Below, one piece after another: positions 1-7,683 of a stretch of 64,000 nucleotides of DNA. This stretch comes from Geodermatophilaceae bacterium NBWT11 (lineage in GTDB: Bacteria; Actinomycetota; Actinomycetes; Mycobacteriales; Geodermatophilaceae), in assembly GCA_014218215.1 (NCBI GenBank), contig CP043652.1:3286001-3350000 (forward strand), written 5' to 3'. The notes beneath the pieces are model-generated. The model was not told where the DNA came from. It did no database searches and saw only the letters and a program-made list of their open reading frames with translations. Position 1 is the first letter of the stretch; the number at the start of each line of letters is the position of its first letter. The translations under genes were made by a program, and so were the position numbers.

Positions 1-66
1 CGTCGGCTGAGACACCGAGCAGTCCTACCCAGGGCGCACGACCTCGGGCCGGGGAGGGTGGAGGGC

Positions 67-429
67 ATGGTCTCCTCCGTCCTCCTCCGGTCCGTCGTCC
101 TGGCCCTGGTCTTCGCCTTGCCCCGGTTGCTGCCGGTGGGCGCGGAGGACGGGCTCGGTCTCGGGCTCGCGGTCTTCACCGTGCTGGCCGCGGTCTCCCT
201 GGTCTGGGCGTTCCTCGACGGCCGCCGGGCCGGGCTCACCGCGGTCGCCGTGCGGTGGGCCGTCGTCGCGGTCGTCGTCGGGCTGGCGACGTCGGTGCTG
301 GTGGCCGTCCCGGGCGCCGGCTGGTCGGACGTCGCCGCGGTGACGCCGGTGGTCGCTGCGCTCGTCGCCGTGCCGGCCGCGGTCGGCCTGCTCGTCGGGG
401 CTCTCGTCCGTCGGATGCGGGTGCGCTGA
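67..429 (+). CDS. small integral membrane protein, unknown function
   Basis: The product is about 120 residues and almost entirely hydrophobic, with roughly four membrane-spanning stretches separated by short Arg-rich turns (for example DGRRAG) and ending in a basic tail (RRMRVR). I do not recognise a named family. I prefer the ATG at 67 because a GGGGAGGG ribosome-binding sequence lies about eight bases upstream; an in-frame GTG at 58 is the alternative. It stands alone at the left edge, and the next feature downstream is a strong hairpin at 602-652. It lies on the chromosomal side, just outside the integrated island. Confidence 0.65.
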   Translation: MVSSVLLRSVVLALVFALPRLLPVGAEDGLGLGLAVFTVLAAVSLVWAFLDGRRAGLTAVAVRWAVVAVVVGLATSVLVAVPGAGWSDVAAVTPVVAALVAVPAAVGLLVGALVRRMRVR

Positions 430-439
430 CCCGACGGCG

Positions 440-2044
440 TCAGGCCTCCGCCCTCCCGTTACAGCGACTGCAAGCACCGCTGTCGCTGTCCAACGGGTGG
501 TCGAGGTCGAGTCGTCCATCGCCTCGCGGTCTGGCCGGCACCGGCTCCCGTCGCCGGCCGTCCCGCAGCCCGACCCGGGCCTGGACCGCGCGTCCCGGTG
601 AGTGACAGCTCAGCGGGCGTCCAGGCCGTGGGCCTGCCCGCTCGGCTGTCACCCGGTGACGTGCCGGTGGCCGGGACCCCCCGCGGGGACGACGCCGCGG
701 GGACTGTATGGTTGGTGACGGCTCGGACGCACCAGACCGGGTCGGCAAGGGGCTGTGGCGCAGCTGGTAGCGCACCACACTGGCAGTGTGGGGGTCAGGG
801 GTTCGAGTCCCCTCAGCTCCACCCGAATGACCAGGCCGTTCTCCATCCGGAGGACGGCCTGAGTCGTCTCTGGTTGCAGTTGTGGTTGCAGTTGGCTCCA
901 CTCGGCCGGGCATCAGGAGGCCGCTCATCCGGTCGGCGGCCTCTCTCGCCAGGGCCGGCATGACGTGGCTGTAGATGTCCATCGTGGTGCGCATCTGGCT
1001 GTGGCCGAGCAGTTCCATGACCACCCGCGGGTGCACGTTCTCGCTCAGCAGCAGGGTGGCCGCGGTGTGCCGGCCGTCGTGCAGCCGGACGTGGCGGACG
1101 CCGGCGGACTGCAGCAGCCGGGTCCAGTCGTCGTAGTCGACCTTCTTGTCGATCGGCCGGCCGTTGGCCTGCGCGAAGACCAGGTCTTCCTCGTGCCACT
1201 CGGAGCCGGCCAGCATCTGCACGCCCAACTGGGCTGCCTTGTGCATGCCCAGGTCGGCGACCAGCGGGAGGGGCAGCGCCAGGGTGCGCTGGCTGCGCCG
1301 GGTCTTGGGCTCCTCGTAGACCAGGCCGCCCCGGACCCGGTGGATGCTGCGCCGCACCGTGAGGGTGCCGGTGAGCAGGTCGATGTCCTTCCACTGCAGG
1401 GCCAACGCCTCGGACTGCCGCAGGCCCAGCGCGAGGGCCACGGTCCATCGGGCGGAGTTCCGGACGTGTCGGGCGGCGGTGAGGACGGCGCGCGCCTCGT
1501 CGAGGTCCAGAGCGGTGGCGATGTCGCTCTGCTTCTGGGCGGGCGGGTCGACGAGGGTGGCGACGTTGCGGGGGACGTGCCCGCGCTGCAGGGCGACCGT
1601 GAGCGCGCGCGACAGGATGCGGTGCTGGCGGAGGACGGTGGCGGGGGAGTAGTCCGCAGCGAGCTTCGCGGTGTACAGCTCGTCCAGGTGCTCGGGGCGC
1701 AACCGGTCCAATCGGTGCCGGCCGAGCCCGGGGATCAGGTGCTTGCGGACGGCGGACTCGTAGCTCTCCAGCGTGCGCTGGCGCACCCGGCGCGGCGCGA
1801 TGGTGGTGAGCCAGTGCTCCAGCCACTCGGCGACGGTCGGGGTGGAGACAGCCCCGACGGTGCCGGCCGCACGCTGCCGCTCGAGCTCGCGCACCTTCGT
1901 CACGACGACCGCGCGGGTCTTGCCGGTGACGTGCCGGCGGTCGAGCTTGCCGGCCGCGGTGAAGCCGACCGAGATGTAGCCGTGCCACCGCCCGTCCGCG
2001 GACTTGTAGATCGTCGACTCGCCGTTCGCTGCCCTGCTCGCCAT
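440..2044 (-). CDS. tyrosine site-specific integrase
   Basis: This enzyme probably inserts and excises the island at tRNA-Ala. An arm-binding AP2-like segment is at residues 8-50, a core-binding SAM-like domain at about 68-155, and the catalytic domain at about 175-375. Expected active-site residues are visible: R209, K247, H322-x-x-R325, H348 and Y358. The start at the ATG giving MASRAANG is chosen from domain fit; the frame is open to 2146. The reading frame runs through the attachment core, so residues after about 421 are encoded by the antisense of the tRNA and chromosomal DNA. In the excised circle the frame would instead end after three further codons (Arg-Pro-Thr-stop), giving 424 residues instead of 534. 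The last ~110 residues are therefore probably non-functional read-through. Confidence 0.93.
   Translation of the reverse strand: MASRAANGESTIYKSADGRWHGYISVGFTAAGKLDRRHVTGKTRAVVVTKVRELERQRAAGTVGAVSTPTVAEWLEHWLTTIAPRRVRQRTLESYESAVRKHLIPGLGRHRLDRLRPEHLDELYTAKLAADYSPATVLRQHRILSRALTVALQRGHVPRNVATLVDPPAQKQSDIATALDLDEARAVLTAARHVRNSARWTVALALGLRQSEALALQWKDIDLLTGTLTVRRSIHRVRGGLVYEEPKTRRSQRTLALPLPLVADLGMHKAAQLGVQMLAGSEWHEEDLVFAQANGRPIDKKVDYDDWTRLLQSAGVRHVRLHDGRHTAATLLLSENVHPRVVMELLGHSQMRTTMDIYSHVMPALAREAADRMSGLLMPGRVEPTATTTATRDDSGRPPDGERPGHSGGAEGTRTPDPHTASVVRYQLRHSPLPTRSGASEPSPTIQSPRRRPRGGSRPPARHRVTAERAGPRPGRPLSCHSPGRAVQARVGLRDGRRREPVPARPRGDGRLDLDHPLDSDSGACSRCNGRAEA
602..652. terminator. large hairpin, probable terminator
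   Basis: A 51-base inverted repeat has outer arms GTGACAG and CTGTCAC, inner arms AGCGGGC and GCCCGCT, and an AGGCC/GGCCT top. It lies between the small membrane gene and the tRNA gene and would insulate them. It has no clear T-run, as is common in GC-rich actinobacteria. The rest of 430-748 contains no convincing gene, apart from leftward read-through of the integrase frame down to 440. Confidence 0.5.
749..821 (+). tRNA. tRNA-Ala (anticodon GGC)
   Basis: The 73 bases fold as a complete cloverleaf: acceptor stem GGGGCTG with CAGCTCC, D stem GCGC/GCGC, anticodon stem CCACA/TGTGG around the loop CTGGCAG, and T stem AGGGG/CCCCT with TTCGAGT. The anticodon is GGC and the acceptor stem has the G3-U70 pair that identifies alanine tRNAs. 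CCA is not encoded. A TATGGT at 707-712 is a possible -10 element. The gene is the attachment site of the island: bases from 780 onward (anticodon loop to 3' end) belong to the duplicated core. Confidence 0.97.
780..824 (+). repeat. attL core: 45-bp direct repeat in the tRNA 3' half
   Basis: The 45 bases from the first base of the anticodon loop to three bases past the discriminator are repeated exactly, in the same orientation, at 22362-22406. Such a duplication is the hallmark of integration by a tyrosine recombinase into a tRNA gene. The left copy lies inside an intact tRNA gene, so the element restores the gene it entered. Confidence 0.95.
833..860 (+). terminator. tRNA-Ala terminator supplied by the island
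   Basis: The arms AGGCCGTTCTCC and GGAGGACGGCCT form a 12-bp stem (one G-T pair) with the loop ATCC, 12 bases after the tRNA. The copy past attR has a different hairpin (22415-22443) that was presumably the original terminator. The element thus carries a replacement for the terminator it separates from the tRNA. Confidence 0.7.
871..894 (+). repeat. left tandem 12-bp repeats, putative integrase arm sites
   Basis: TGGTTGCAGTTG occurs twice head to tail (871-882 and 883-894), followed by GGCTC. The same 12-mer followed by GGCTC occurs at 22236-22247 near the other end, preceded by a 12-base variant with two changes. Repeats of this kind near att cores are typical binding sites for the N-terminal arm-binding domain of tyrosine integrases. 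They lie within the integrase coding region and encode its Thr/Ala-rich stretch. Confidence 0.65.
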
Positions 2045-2075
2045 CACGTGGTCCCGTCGTCGGTCTGGGCAGTGT

Positions 2076-2423
2076 TCAGCAGCCCGCGGCCGGGAGGCCA
2101 GTGGGCGCTGTGAACAGGGCGGGCTGGTCCACAAGAGGGCGCCCACGCGAGGCGGATGGCTGTTGAGCGGTGGTCGGGGGAGTGTCCAGGCGGCGGACGA
2201 AGCGCTCGAGCTCAGCCCGGGTGATCCGGCAGCTGCGGCCGATGTGCACCGGACGCAGCCGACCCTCCTTCATGAGGGCGTAGACCGTGGTGCGCCCGAT
2301 GCAGAGGACGTCGGCCGCTTCCTCCGCGGTCAGCAGCAACCTCTCGCCGCTCACGTCGACCGACCGTTCGGGATCTGGGTGCACGGCGTCCTCCTCGTTC
2401 GGCAGTTGCTCCGTGTTCGGCAA
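2076..2423 (-). CDS. excisionase-like MerR/HTH_17 DNA-binding protein
   Basis: The 115-residue protein contains a small winged-helix domain at about residues 28-80. Its motif pattern is LTAEEAADVL, then GRTTVYALMKEGRL, then a conserved RI-T--ELERFV, as in the excisionase/HTH_17 family. It lies 31 bp upstream of the integrase on the same strand, the usual xis-int order, and probably biases recombination towards excision. The acidic N-terminus and the Pro/Gln-rich C-terminus are not conserved features that I recognise. The GC-rich stretch 2424-2711 upstream contains no gene that I can support. Confidence 0.85.
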   Translation of the reverse strand: MPNTEQLPNEEDAVHPDPERSVDVSGERLLLTAEEAADVLCIGRTTVYALMKEGRLRPVHIGRSCRITRAELERFVRRLDTPPTTAQQPSASRGRPLVDQPALFTAPTGLPAAGC

Positions 2424-2711
2424 GAGGCGCCGTTGCCCACGTCCTGCTGACGACGTTCCGTGCGGCGGAGGGCCGCAGGGAACGGTGGCGAACGGCCCGG
2501 TGCCAGCACGTCGAGGGGGTGACGTTCCTGACGGGCTCTGTCACCCCCGGACTCCTGACGTCACCCCGCTGGCACTGCCAGCGATGGTGTGGCGTGGCCC
2601 TACCCGAACGATCACGCGCTGGGCTGGAGGGGCTCTGAATGGTTCTGTCGCCCGCCTGTCCCCGTTCTTCGCACCGGTCGGCGCAGACCAGGGTGCGTGC
2701 GTCATGTGCGT

Positions 2712-3212
2712 TCACCAGCGTCGCTTGGAGGCGCCCCTCCGACGCTCGAGGGCTGCGTGGAGCCCACGCACCACGGCGGAGATCTCGGCCAGGTGCCGGT
2801 CGTACACCAGCCCCCGGTCGAGCTGACGGGTGAGCTCGCCGAGCAGGGCCGGCCAGTCCTGGCGACCTGTCGCGGGTGAGGCCGTGGCTTGCGCCGGCAC
2901 CTCGACGACCCGCTCGACGACCGTGACGGCGCTCAACCCGGAGGCGGCGGCACGCCGTTGCTCCCAGGCTCGTTGACGGCAGGCCGCCGAGCACCACGTC
3001 GGCACGGGTCCCCGTGACTTGGGTGTGATGGGCCCGGTGCACCACCCGCACGTCGCGGCCGCCGCGCGCCGGCTCGCGGCTGGGAGGGCTTGATCGGCGA
3101 CGCGTGGGCTTGTGGGGGCCTCGCTCGTCTCTGGCCTGGGCGGCTCGGTGCGGCGCCTCTTCTCCCGCTCGCGACGGCGTTCCTGCTGACGACGGGCGTA
3201 GGGACTCGGCAT
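2712..3212 (-). CDS. small protein with a CxxC...CxxxC putative zinc-binding motif
   Basis: The 166-residue product begins with a strongly basic Arg/Glu-rich helix (ARRQQERRREREKRRR). A central putative zinc motif follows, CGWC then about 18 residues and CSAAC, leading into RQRAWEQRR. The C-terminal third is predicted to be helical. Comparable small proteins with a Cys-x-x-Cys/Cys-x-x-x-Cys knuckle are common next to integrases of actinobacterial integrative elements. A role in DNA binding or control of the element is inference. It is codirectional with the excisionase-like gene but separated by 288 bp. Confidence 0.7.
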   Translation of the reverse strand: MPSPYARRQQERRREREKRRRTEPPRPETSEAPTSPRVADQALPAASRRAAAATCGWCTGPITPKSRGPVPTWCSAACRQRAWEQRRAAASGLSAVTVVERVVEVPAQATASPATGRQDWPALLGELTRQLDRGLVYDRHLAEISAVVRGLHAALERRRGASKRRW

Positions 3213-3556
3213 GCAAGGAGGGGGTGCCAGAGAGCCCGGTCACCTGTCACGACGAGTCGTTGTCACCCGTGGTGCATGAGGTGTGTCGATGCTGGTTCTG
3301 GTCGGTCGGGTCTTCGTCCGATCCGGGTTGCCTGTCGTCAGGGGACGGGGGAGGTGGTCCTGCGCAGGTGCCGTCGAAGCTCGCTGAGACGCTGTCTGGA
3401 GGGGGTCCTCCGCCCCTCCCTCCCCACGTCACCCCGGCCGCCCGTCAGGCCGCCGTGTGGTCCCCACCTGCTCGACGTTCTCGGGCTGACCGCGGGACCA
3501 GAGCCGCGCTCCACTGCTCCCCGGCGAGCTCCACGCCACGTCGTGCGGCCCACCTC
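3213..3556. other. non-coding interval inside the island
   Basis: This 344-bp stretch lies between the start of the zinc-finger-like gene and the terminator of the catabolic operon. The open frames here are short, mutually overlapping and compositionally unlike a coding sequence. It probably contains the promoter of the integration module, but I see no convincing element. Confidence 0.4.
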
Positions 3557-3584
3557 GCGGCCCGCACTCGCCGGTGCGGGCCGC
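3557..3584 (-). terminator. terminator of the catabolic operon
   Basis: An 11-bp perfect stem, GCGGCCCGCAC with GTGCGGGCCGC, and a six-base loop lie 16 bp past the stop codon of the last gene of the leftward operon. The position and stem strength suit an intrinsic terminator. Confidence 0.65.
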
Positions 3585-3599
3585 CAGGCGGGTGAGCCT

Positions 3600-5348
3600 C
3601 TACGGCTGAGGATGCGTCTGCAGCGGCAGCTGCAGGTACGACGCCCGGTCCCCGCCGGTGTGGATGACGTGCTGACCGGCGTTGGCCGGCTCGTACTCCC
3701 GGATGCCGGGCATCAGGGTGCCGAGGAGGTTCTTGCCGCTGACGACGAACCGCAGCTGCTGGCCGGCGGTGAACGACAGGCCCAGCGGCATGAGGTCGAT
3801 CTGGACGTCGACGACCTCTCCAGCGGACAGCTTCTCGACCCGGTCGAAGGTGTGCGCCGGGACGTCCTCGGTGGACAGCTCGGCGTCCAGGTGGCGGGCG
3901 GAGACCCGCAGCCGTCCGTCGGACCCCTTGTACTTCAGGATCGTGGCGCCGTGGTCGGTGAGGTCGTGGGCCATCGCGCTCTGGTTGGGCACGGTGAACG
4001 CCTGCAGCGGGGTGCCGTGCGCATCGAGCTTCTGCACCAGCACGAACAGGTCCAGGTCGTCGCTGCCGCGGGCCTCGACCCACAGGTGGGCCTTGGGGTA
4101 GCCGACCAGCACGGTGTCCTCGGCGAACCGGTGTAGGAAGGAGACTGCAGCCGGGTTGCCGGTGGACAGGTACCCGGCCTCGGCGGCGTCGGCCGGGGCC
4201 GTCGTGGAGAGGCTGCGGGTGCGGGCGTCGAGGAAGAACTTCGTGTTCGTGACGTCGGCGGGCGGGAACTCCGAAGCCGGCACGCCCACCTGGTCGCCGC
4301 CCTGCAGGTCCAGCACGGAGTAGCGCACCCGCGGGGTCTGCTCCCAGTCGTTGTCGACGCCCTTGAGGTACCGGTCGAAGAACCGGCGCAGGTCCTCGAC
4401 GTTGGCCTCGTCGTAGTAGTCGGGCCACTCCTGGGTGTTGTGCACGCGCAGCCACCTGTCGGCCGAGGCCATCCGGCGCCAGGCGCGGAAGGTGCCGGCG
4501 GTGTGCAGGGTGTTGGAGTAGCTGGCCACCACGTAGGCGGGCACGGTGATCTGGTCGAACGCCGGGACCTTCTCGGCCCACAGCTCGTCGAACAGCGGGT
4601 GCGCCTCGACCTCGCCGAGGATGTCCTCCTTCTGGTTCTTGCCGAAGAAGCTGCCGTCCTGAAGCTGCTGGGCGAACCCGGTGTCGGGCATGCCGCCGCG
4701 CAGCACCAGGTCGCGGTAGACGTCGCTGACGCCCTCCCACGGGTTGATCGCAACCAGGTGCGGGGGCTGCTCAGCAGCGGTGAACCACTGAGCGACGGCG
4801 AGGTAGGAGGTGCCGCTCATGCCGACCTTGCCGTCGCACCACTCCTGCTCGGCCAGCCACTCGACCAGGTCGTAGCAGTCGAGGCCCTCCTGGCGGTCCC
4901 AGAGCACGCTGTCGCCTTCGGAGTCCACCACCCCGCGGATGTCGGGGTTGCAGATCGCGTAGCCCTGCGCGCACCAGTAGGCCGGGTCCGGGGCCTCGAA
5001 CTTCTCCAGGCCGGACACTGCGCTGTTCTGCAGGCCCACCAGGCCGAAGACGCCCATCACGCTGACCGAGGTGCCCTGGCCCTTGCCGTACGGGCTCCAG
5101 CACACGATCACCGGCACCGGCTCGGTGGTCACCGGGCGGAAGACGTCGACGTGGATGGTCACGCCGTCCCGCAGCTGGACGGCGACGTCCTTCTCGAACA
5201 CGACGTCCACCGGCAGCGGTTTGAACATGGGCGCGACCTGGTAGCCGGCTTCCAGCGTGCGGGTGCCCGGCTCGAAGGCGGTCAGCAGGCCGGTGCGCGG
5301 CGGCGGAAGCGGGCTGGAGGGGACGTAGGTCTTCAGGTCGGTGCTCAT
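3600..5348 (-). CDS. CocE/NonD-family hydrolase (alpha/beta hydrolase, S15-like)
   Basis: The 582-residue protein belongs to the X-Pro dipeptidyl-peptidase S15/CocE family of serine hydrolases, which cleave esters (cocaine esterase) or peptides. The nucleophile elbow is MSGTSYLAVAQW with Ser181 as the likely nucleophile, and the oxyanion region is PYGKG near residue 87. The C-terminal half carries the jelly-roll domain typical of the family. No signal peptide is seen, so it acts in the cytoplasm. The ATG at 5348 overlaps the stop of the FAH gene as ATGA, so the two are translationally coupled. It is the last gene of the operon. Hydrolysis of an ester or amide in an aromatic substrate or intermediate is inference from context. 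Confidence 0.88.
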   Translation of the reverse strand: MSTDLKTYVPSSPLPPPRTGLLTAFEPGTRTLEAGYQVAPMFKPLPVDVVFEKDVAVQLRDGVTIHVDVFRPVTTEPVPVIVCWSPYGKGQGTSVSVMGVFGLVGLQNSAVSGLEKFEAPDPAYWCAQGYAICNPDIRGVVDSEGDSVLWDRQEGLDCYDLVEWLAEQEWCDGKVGMSGTSYLAVAQWFTAAEQPPHLVAINPWEGVSDVYRDLVLRGGMPDTGFAQQLQDGSFFGKNQKEDILGEVEAHPLFDELWAEKVPAFDQITVPAYVVASYSNTLHTAGTFRAWRRMASADRWLRVHNTQEWPDYYDEANVEDLRRFFDRYLKGVDNDWEQTPRVRYSVLDLQGGDQVGVPASEFPPADVTNTKFFLDARTRSLSTTAPADAAEAGYLSTGNPAAVSFLHRFAEDTVLVGYPKAHLWVEARGSDDLDLFVLVQKLDAHGTPLQAFTVPNQSAMAHDLTDHGATILKYKGSDGRLRVSARHLDAELSTEDVPAHTFDRVEKLSAGEVVDVQIDLMPLGLSFTAGQQLRFVVSGKNLLGTLMPGIREYEPANAGQHVIHTGGDRASYLQLPLQTHPQP

Positions 5349-6223
5349 CGTCGGGCTCCTCGGGCGGCGGTGGCGGTGGTGGTGCGGTGGTCGTTGGCGA
5401 CGACGGGGTTGGTGAGCACGCCGAGGCGCTCCACCTCGACCTCGACGACGTCGCCGGGGTGCAGCAGCCAGGGGGGCGTTCGGGCGTAGCCGACGCCGGA
5501 CGGCGTGCCGGTGGCCAGCAGGTCGCCGGGGTGCAGCGTCAGGGTGTGCGAGACCAGGGACAGGACGTCGCCGACGGTGTAGGCCATCTCGGCGGTGCTG
5601 CCGTCCTGCACGGTCTGCCCGTTGACCCGGGTCTGCACGTGCAGGCCGTCGCGCAGGTCGCCGACCTCGGCGGCGGGCACCAGCGGACCCAGCGGCCCCG
5701 AGGCGTCGCCGTTCTTGCCCAGGATCCACTGGCTGGTCAGCTTCTGCGCCCGCCGCGAGGTCAGGTCGTTGAACGTGGAGTAGCCGACGACGCCGGCCAG
5801 CGCCTGCTCCGGGGTCGCGTCGACCAGGGTGGCGCCGACGTAGGCCACGACTTCGCCCTCCCAGTCCACGCCGTCCTCGTTGGCCGGCACGGGCACCGGT
5901 GCGCCGCTGACGGACAGGGACGCCGTCCAGCGAGCGAACAGTGACGGGTAGGGCGGCAGGTCCTCGTTCGCGAACGAGCCTTCCGCGACGTGCTTGAGGT
6001 AGTTCAGCCCGATGCACAGCACCCGGGCGCCGGGCAGCACCGGCGGCACCTGGACGACGTCCGCCAGCGGCAACGCGGGGCCGTCGGGGGTACGGGCGAG
6101 CCACGCGGGGGCGTCGGCCCAGAACTCCTCCAGCCCGGTCAGCACGGTGACGTGCTCGCCGTCGGGGGACAGGCCGGCGACCTCGACCGGTCCGCCGTCG
6201 CGACGGATGCCGACCATCGCCAT
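5345..6223 (-). CDS. fumarylacetoacetate hydrolase (FAH) family enzyme
   Basis: The 292-residue protein has an N-terminal FAH_N-like segment and a catalytic FAH fold from about residue 65. Visible motifs are GLNYLKH, the metal-site DWEGEVVAYVG, GYSTFNDLTSRR and LATGTPSGVG. Family members use a divalent metal to cleave carbon-carbon bonds in acylpyruvate-like intermediates, or act as hydratases or decarboxylases in aromatic catabolism. The start codon overlaps the stop of the DUF3500 gene as TGATG. In this operon it is the best candidate for the final carbon-carbon cleavage step. Confidence 0.92.
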   Translation of the reverse strand: MAMVGIRRDGGPVEVAGLSPDGEHVTVLTGLEEFWADAPAWLARTPDGPALPLADVVQVPPVLPGARVLCIGLNYLKHVAEGSFANEDLPPYPSLFARWTASLSVSGAPVPVPANEDGVDWEGEVVAYVGATLVDATPEQALAGVVGYSTFNDLTSRRAQKLTSQWILGKNGDASGPLGPLVPAAEVGDLRDGLHVQTRVNGQTVQDGSTAEMAYTVGDVLSLVSHTLTLHPGDLLATGTPSGVGYARTPPWLLHPGDVVEVEVERLGVLTNPVVANDHRTTTATAARGARR

Positions 6224-7338
6224 CAGTGCGGCCCTCCGTGGGGGGTGTCCAGGTGGTGCTGCAGGAGCAGGTCGTCGGCGAAGTCGTGCGAGGGGGACCG
6301 CCAGACGCTATGCACGTGGTTGGCGTCGTCCTCGGCGTTGTCGAACTCCACCAGCGTCGCCCCGCCCTGGATGCGGAAGTAGTGCGGCTGGTCGATCGTC
6401 AGCCCGCCGGCCCAGGCGAACCGGAGCTCCTCGACACCACCGGCGGCGGCGATCCGGTCCATCTCGACGTCGACCAGGCCCGGGCGGGCGCGGTGCACGA
6501 AGAGGGCCAGCAGCTCGTCGAACCCGGCGCGCTGGGTGGCCGACAGGTCCCCGACCCGCACCCCGCGGGGGTGGTCGCGGAAGTAGGCCAGCGCCCGCCG
6601 GTCCTCGTCGGTGATCATCGCGTCGCGGCGGCCGACCCCGTGGTGGGCGGGGTACTCGACCTCGCCGATGCGGGCGACGGTGCGGGTGACGAAGTCCGCC
6701 GGCGGCTTGGTGTGGATGACGGCCTCCCCGCGCTGGGCGCCGGTGAGGGAGTCCAGCAGCACGAAAGCTGCGTCCTCCTCCTCGCCCAGGATCCGGAACG
6801 GCCCGATGCGGGCAGGCTCGGCGCCCATCAGGAACGGGGTGGCGGTGAGCAGGTCGCCGTCGACGACGGTCACGTTCAGCGACAGGTGGTGCCCGACCAG
6901 CCGCCAGCCCCAGGTGGAGTCCGGCTGGGGCTGCCCGAAGAAGGAGAGGAAGTAGCCGCGGGCGTCGCGAAAGGTGGCCGCGACGTGGCCGAACACCGGC
7001 AGGTTGAGCTCACGCAGCACGTGCTCGTTGCTCATCACCTGCACGACCCGGGCGTAGGCCGGCAGCGACATCGACTCGGCGATCAGCCGGTGGGCCAGCA
7101 CCTCCTGCGCGCGGGTCAGCTCACCCAGGGCCAGGCCGTGCCGGCCGGACTCGGGGAGGAAGTTCCAGTGCGTGCGGCCGGCATCGGTGTGCGGCAGCAG
7201 CACCTGGGCGCGCTGGTCGCCGTCGAGGGAGTCGAACAGGCCCATCGCGGCGAAGGTGACCACGGTGGCGTCGAAGGACCCGCCCTGTCGTGGCTGGTGC
7301 TCGGCCGGCAGCTCGGGCAGGTGCGGCAGCTCGGTCAC
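6223..7338 (-). CDS. DUF3500 family protein
   Basis: The 371-residue product matches the DUF3500 family along its length. It has VMSNEHVLRELN, a GWRLVGHHLSLN segment and the characteristic C-terminal pattern PHYFRIQG, then VEFDN and ANHVHSVWR. The function of the family is not established. The conserved His, Glu and Asp residues near the C-terminus could form an active or metal site, which is inference. The start is GTG, and the stop of the upstream cupin gene overlaps it as GTGA. Being coupled inside a catabolic operon suggests an enzymatic or binding role in that pathway. Confidence 0.85.
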   Translation of the reverse strand: MTELPHLPELPAEHQPRQGGSFDATVVTFAAMGLFDSLDGDQRAQVLLPHTDAGRTHWNFLPESGRHGLALGELTRAQEVLAHRLIAESMSLPAYARVVQVMSNEHVLRELNLPVFGHVAATFRDARGYFLSFFGQPQPDSTWGWRLVGHHLSLNVTVVDGDLLTATPFLMGAEPARIGPFRILGEEEDAAFVLLDSLTGAQRGEAVIHTKPPADFVTRTVARIGEVEYPAHHGVGRRDAMITDEDRRALAYFRDHPRGVRVGDLSATQRAGFDELLALFVHRARPGLVDVEMDRIAAAGGVEELRFAWAGGLTIDQPHYFRIQGGATLVEFDNAEDDANHVHSVWRSPSHDFADDLLLQHHLDTPHGGPH

Positions 7339-7679
7339 GACGCGACCGGCCGGATGACGAGCATGCTGGCCGGCAGCTGGCTGCGGTTGACCACTGCGCG
7401 CTCGGTACCGGGGGTGAAGTGCACGGAGTCGTAGGGCCGCAGCACGGCCTCCTCGCCGTCGGCGATCATCGTCAGCTCTCCGCTGACCAGCACGTACACG
7501 GTCTCGACCGGCTGCGGGGACAGTGCGGCCTCGCCGCCTGGCAGGTAGTGCGACAGGACGACGGTCACCGTCTCGGTCGGGGTGTCGGTGCCGCCCTGCA
7601 ACCGCAGCGGGCCGACGCCGGTGTGCCCGGGCGGGGAGAACGCCTCGGCGTCGGTCAGTCGGGTGATGCGCATGCCCAT
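7335..7679 (-). CDS. small cupin-domain protein
   Basis: The 114-residue protein is a single cupin barrel: SHYLPGGEAALSPQPVETVYVLVSGEL for the first motif region, followed by DSVHFTPGTERAVVN for the second. The usual metal-binding HxH of motif 1 is replaced (SPQPVE), so metal binding is uncertain and a binding or isomerase role is as likely as dioxygenation. It overlaps DUF3500 by four bases and lies four bases after the flavin reductase stop. Confidence 0.85.
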   Translation of the reverse strand: MGMRITRLTDAEAFSPPGHTGVGPLRLQGGTDTPTETVTVVLSHYLPGGEAALSPQPVETVYVLVSGELTMIADGEEAVLRPYDSVHFTPGTERAVVNRSQLPASMLVIRPVAS

Positions 7680-7683
7680 CGGG

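Noticed and set aside
25-519. A minus-strand gene opposite the first membrane protein
   Set aside because: It is a low-complexity Arg/Asp/Gly/Pro-rich shadow frame of a GC-rich coding region.
440-779. The last ~110 codons of the integrase frame as a true domain
   Set aside because: They read antisense tRNA and chromosomal DNA beyond the attachment core and would be absent from the excised element, so I treat them as read-through.
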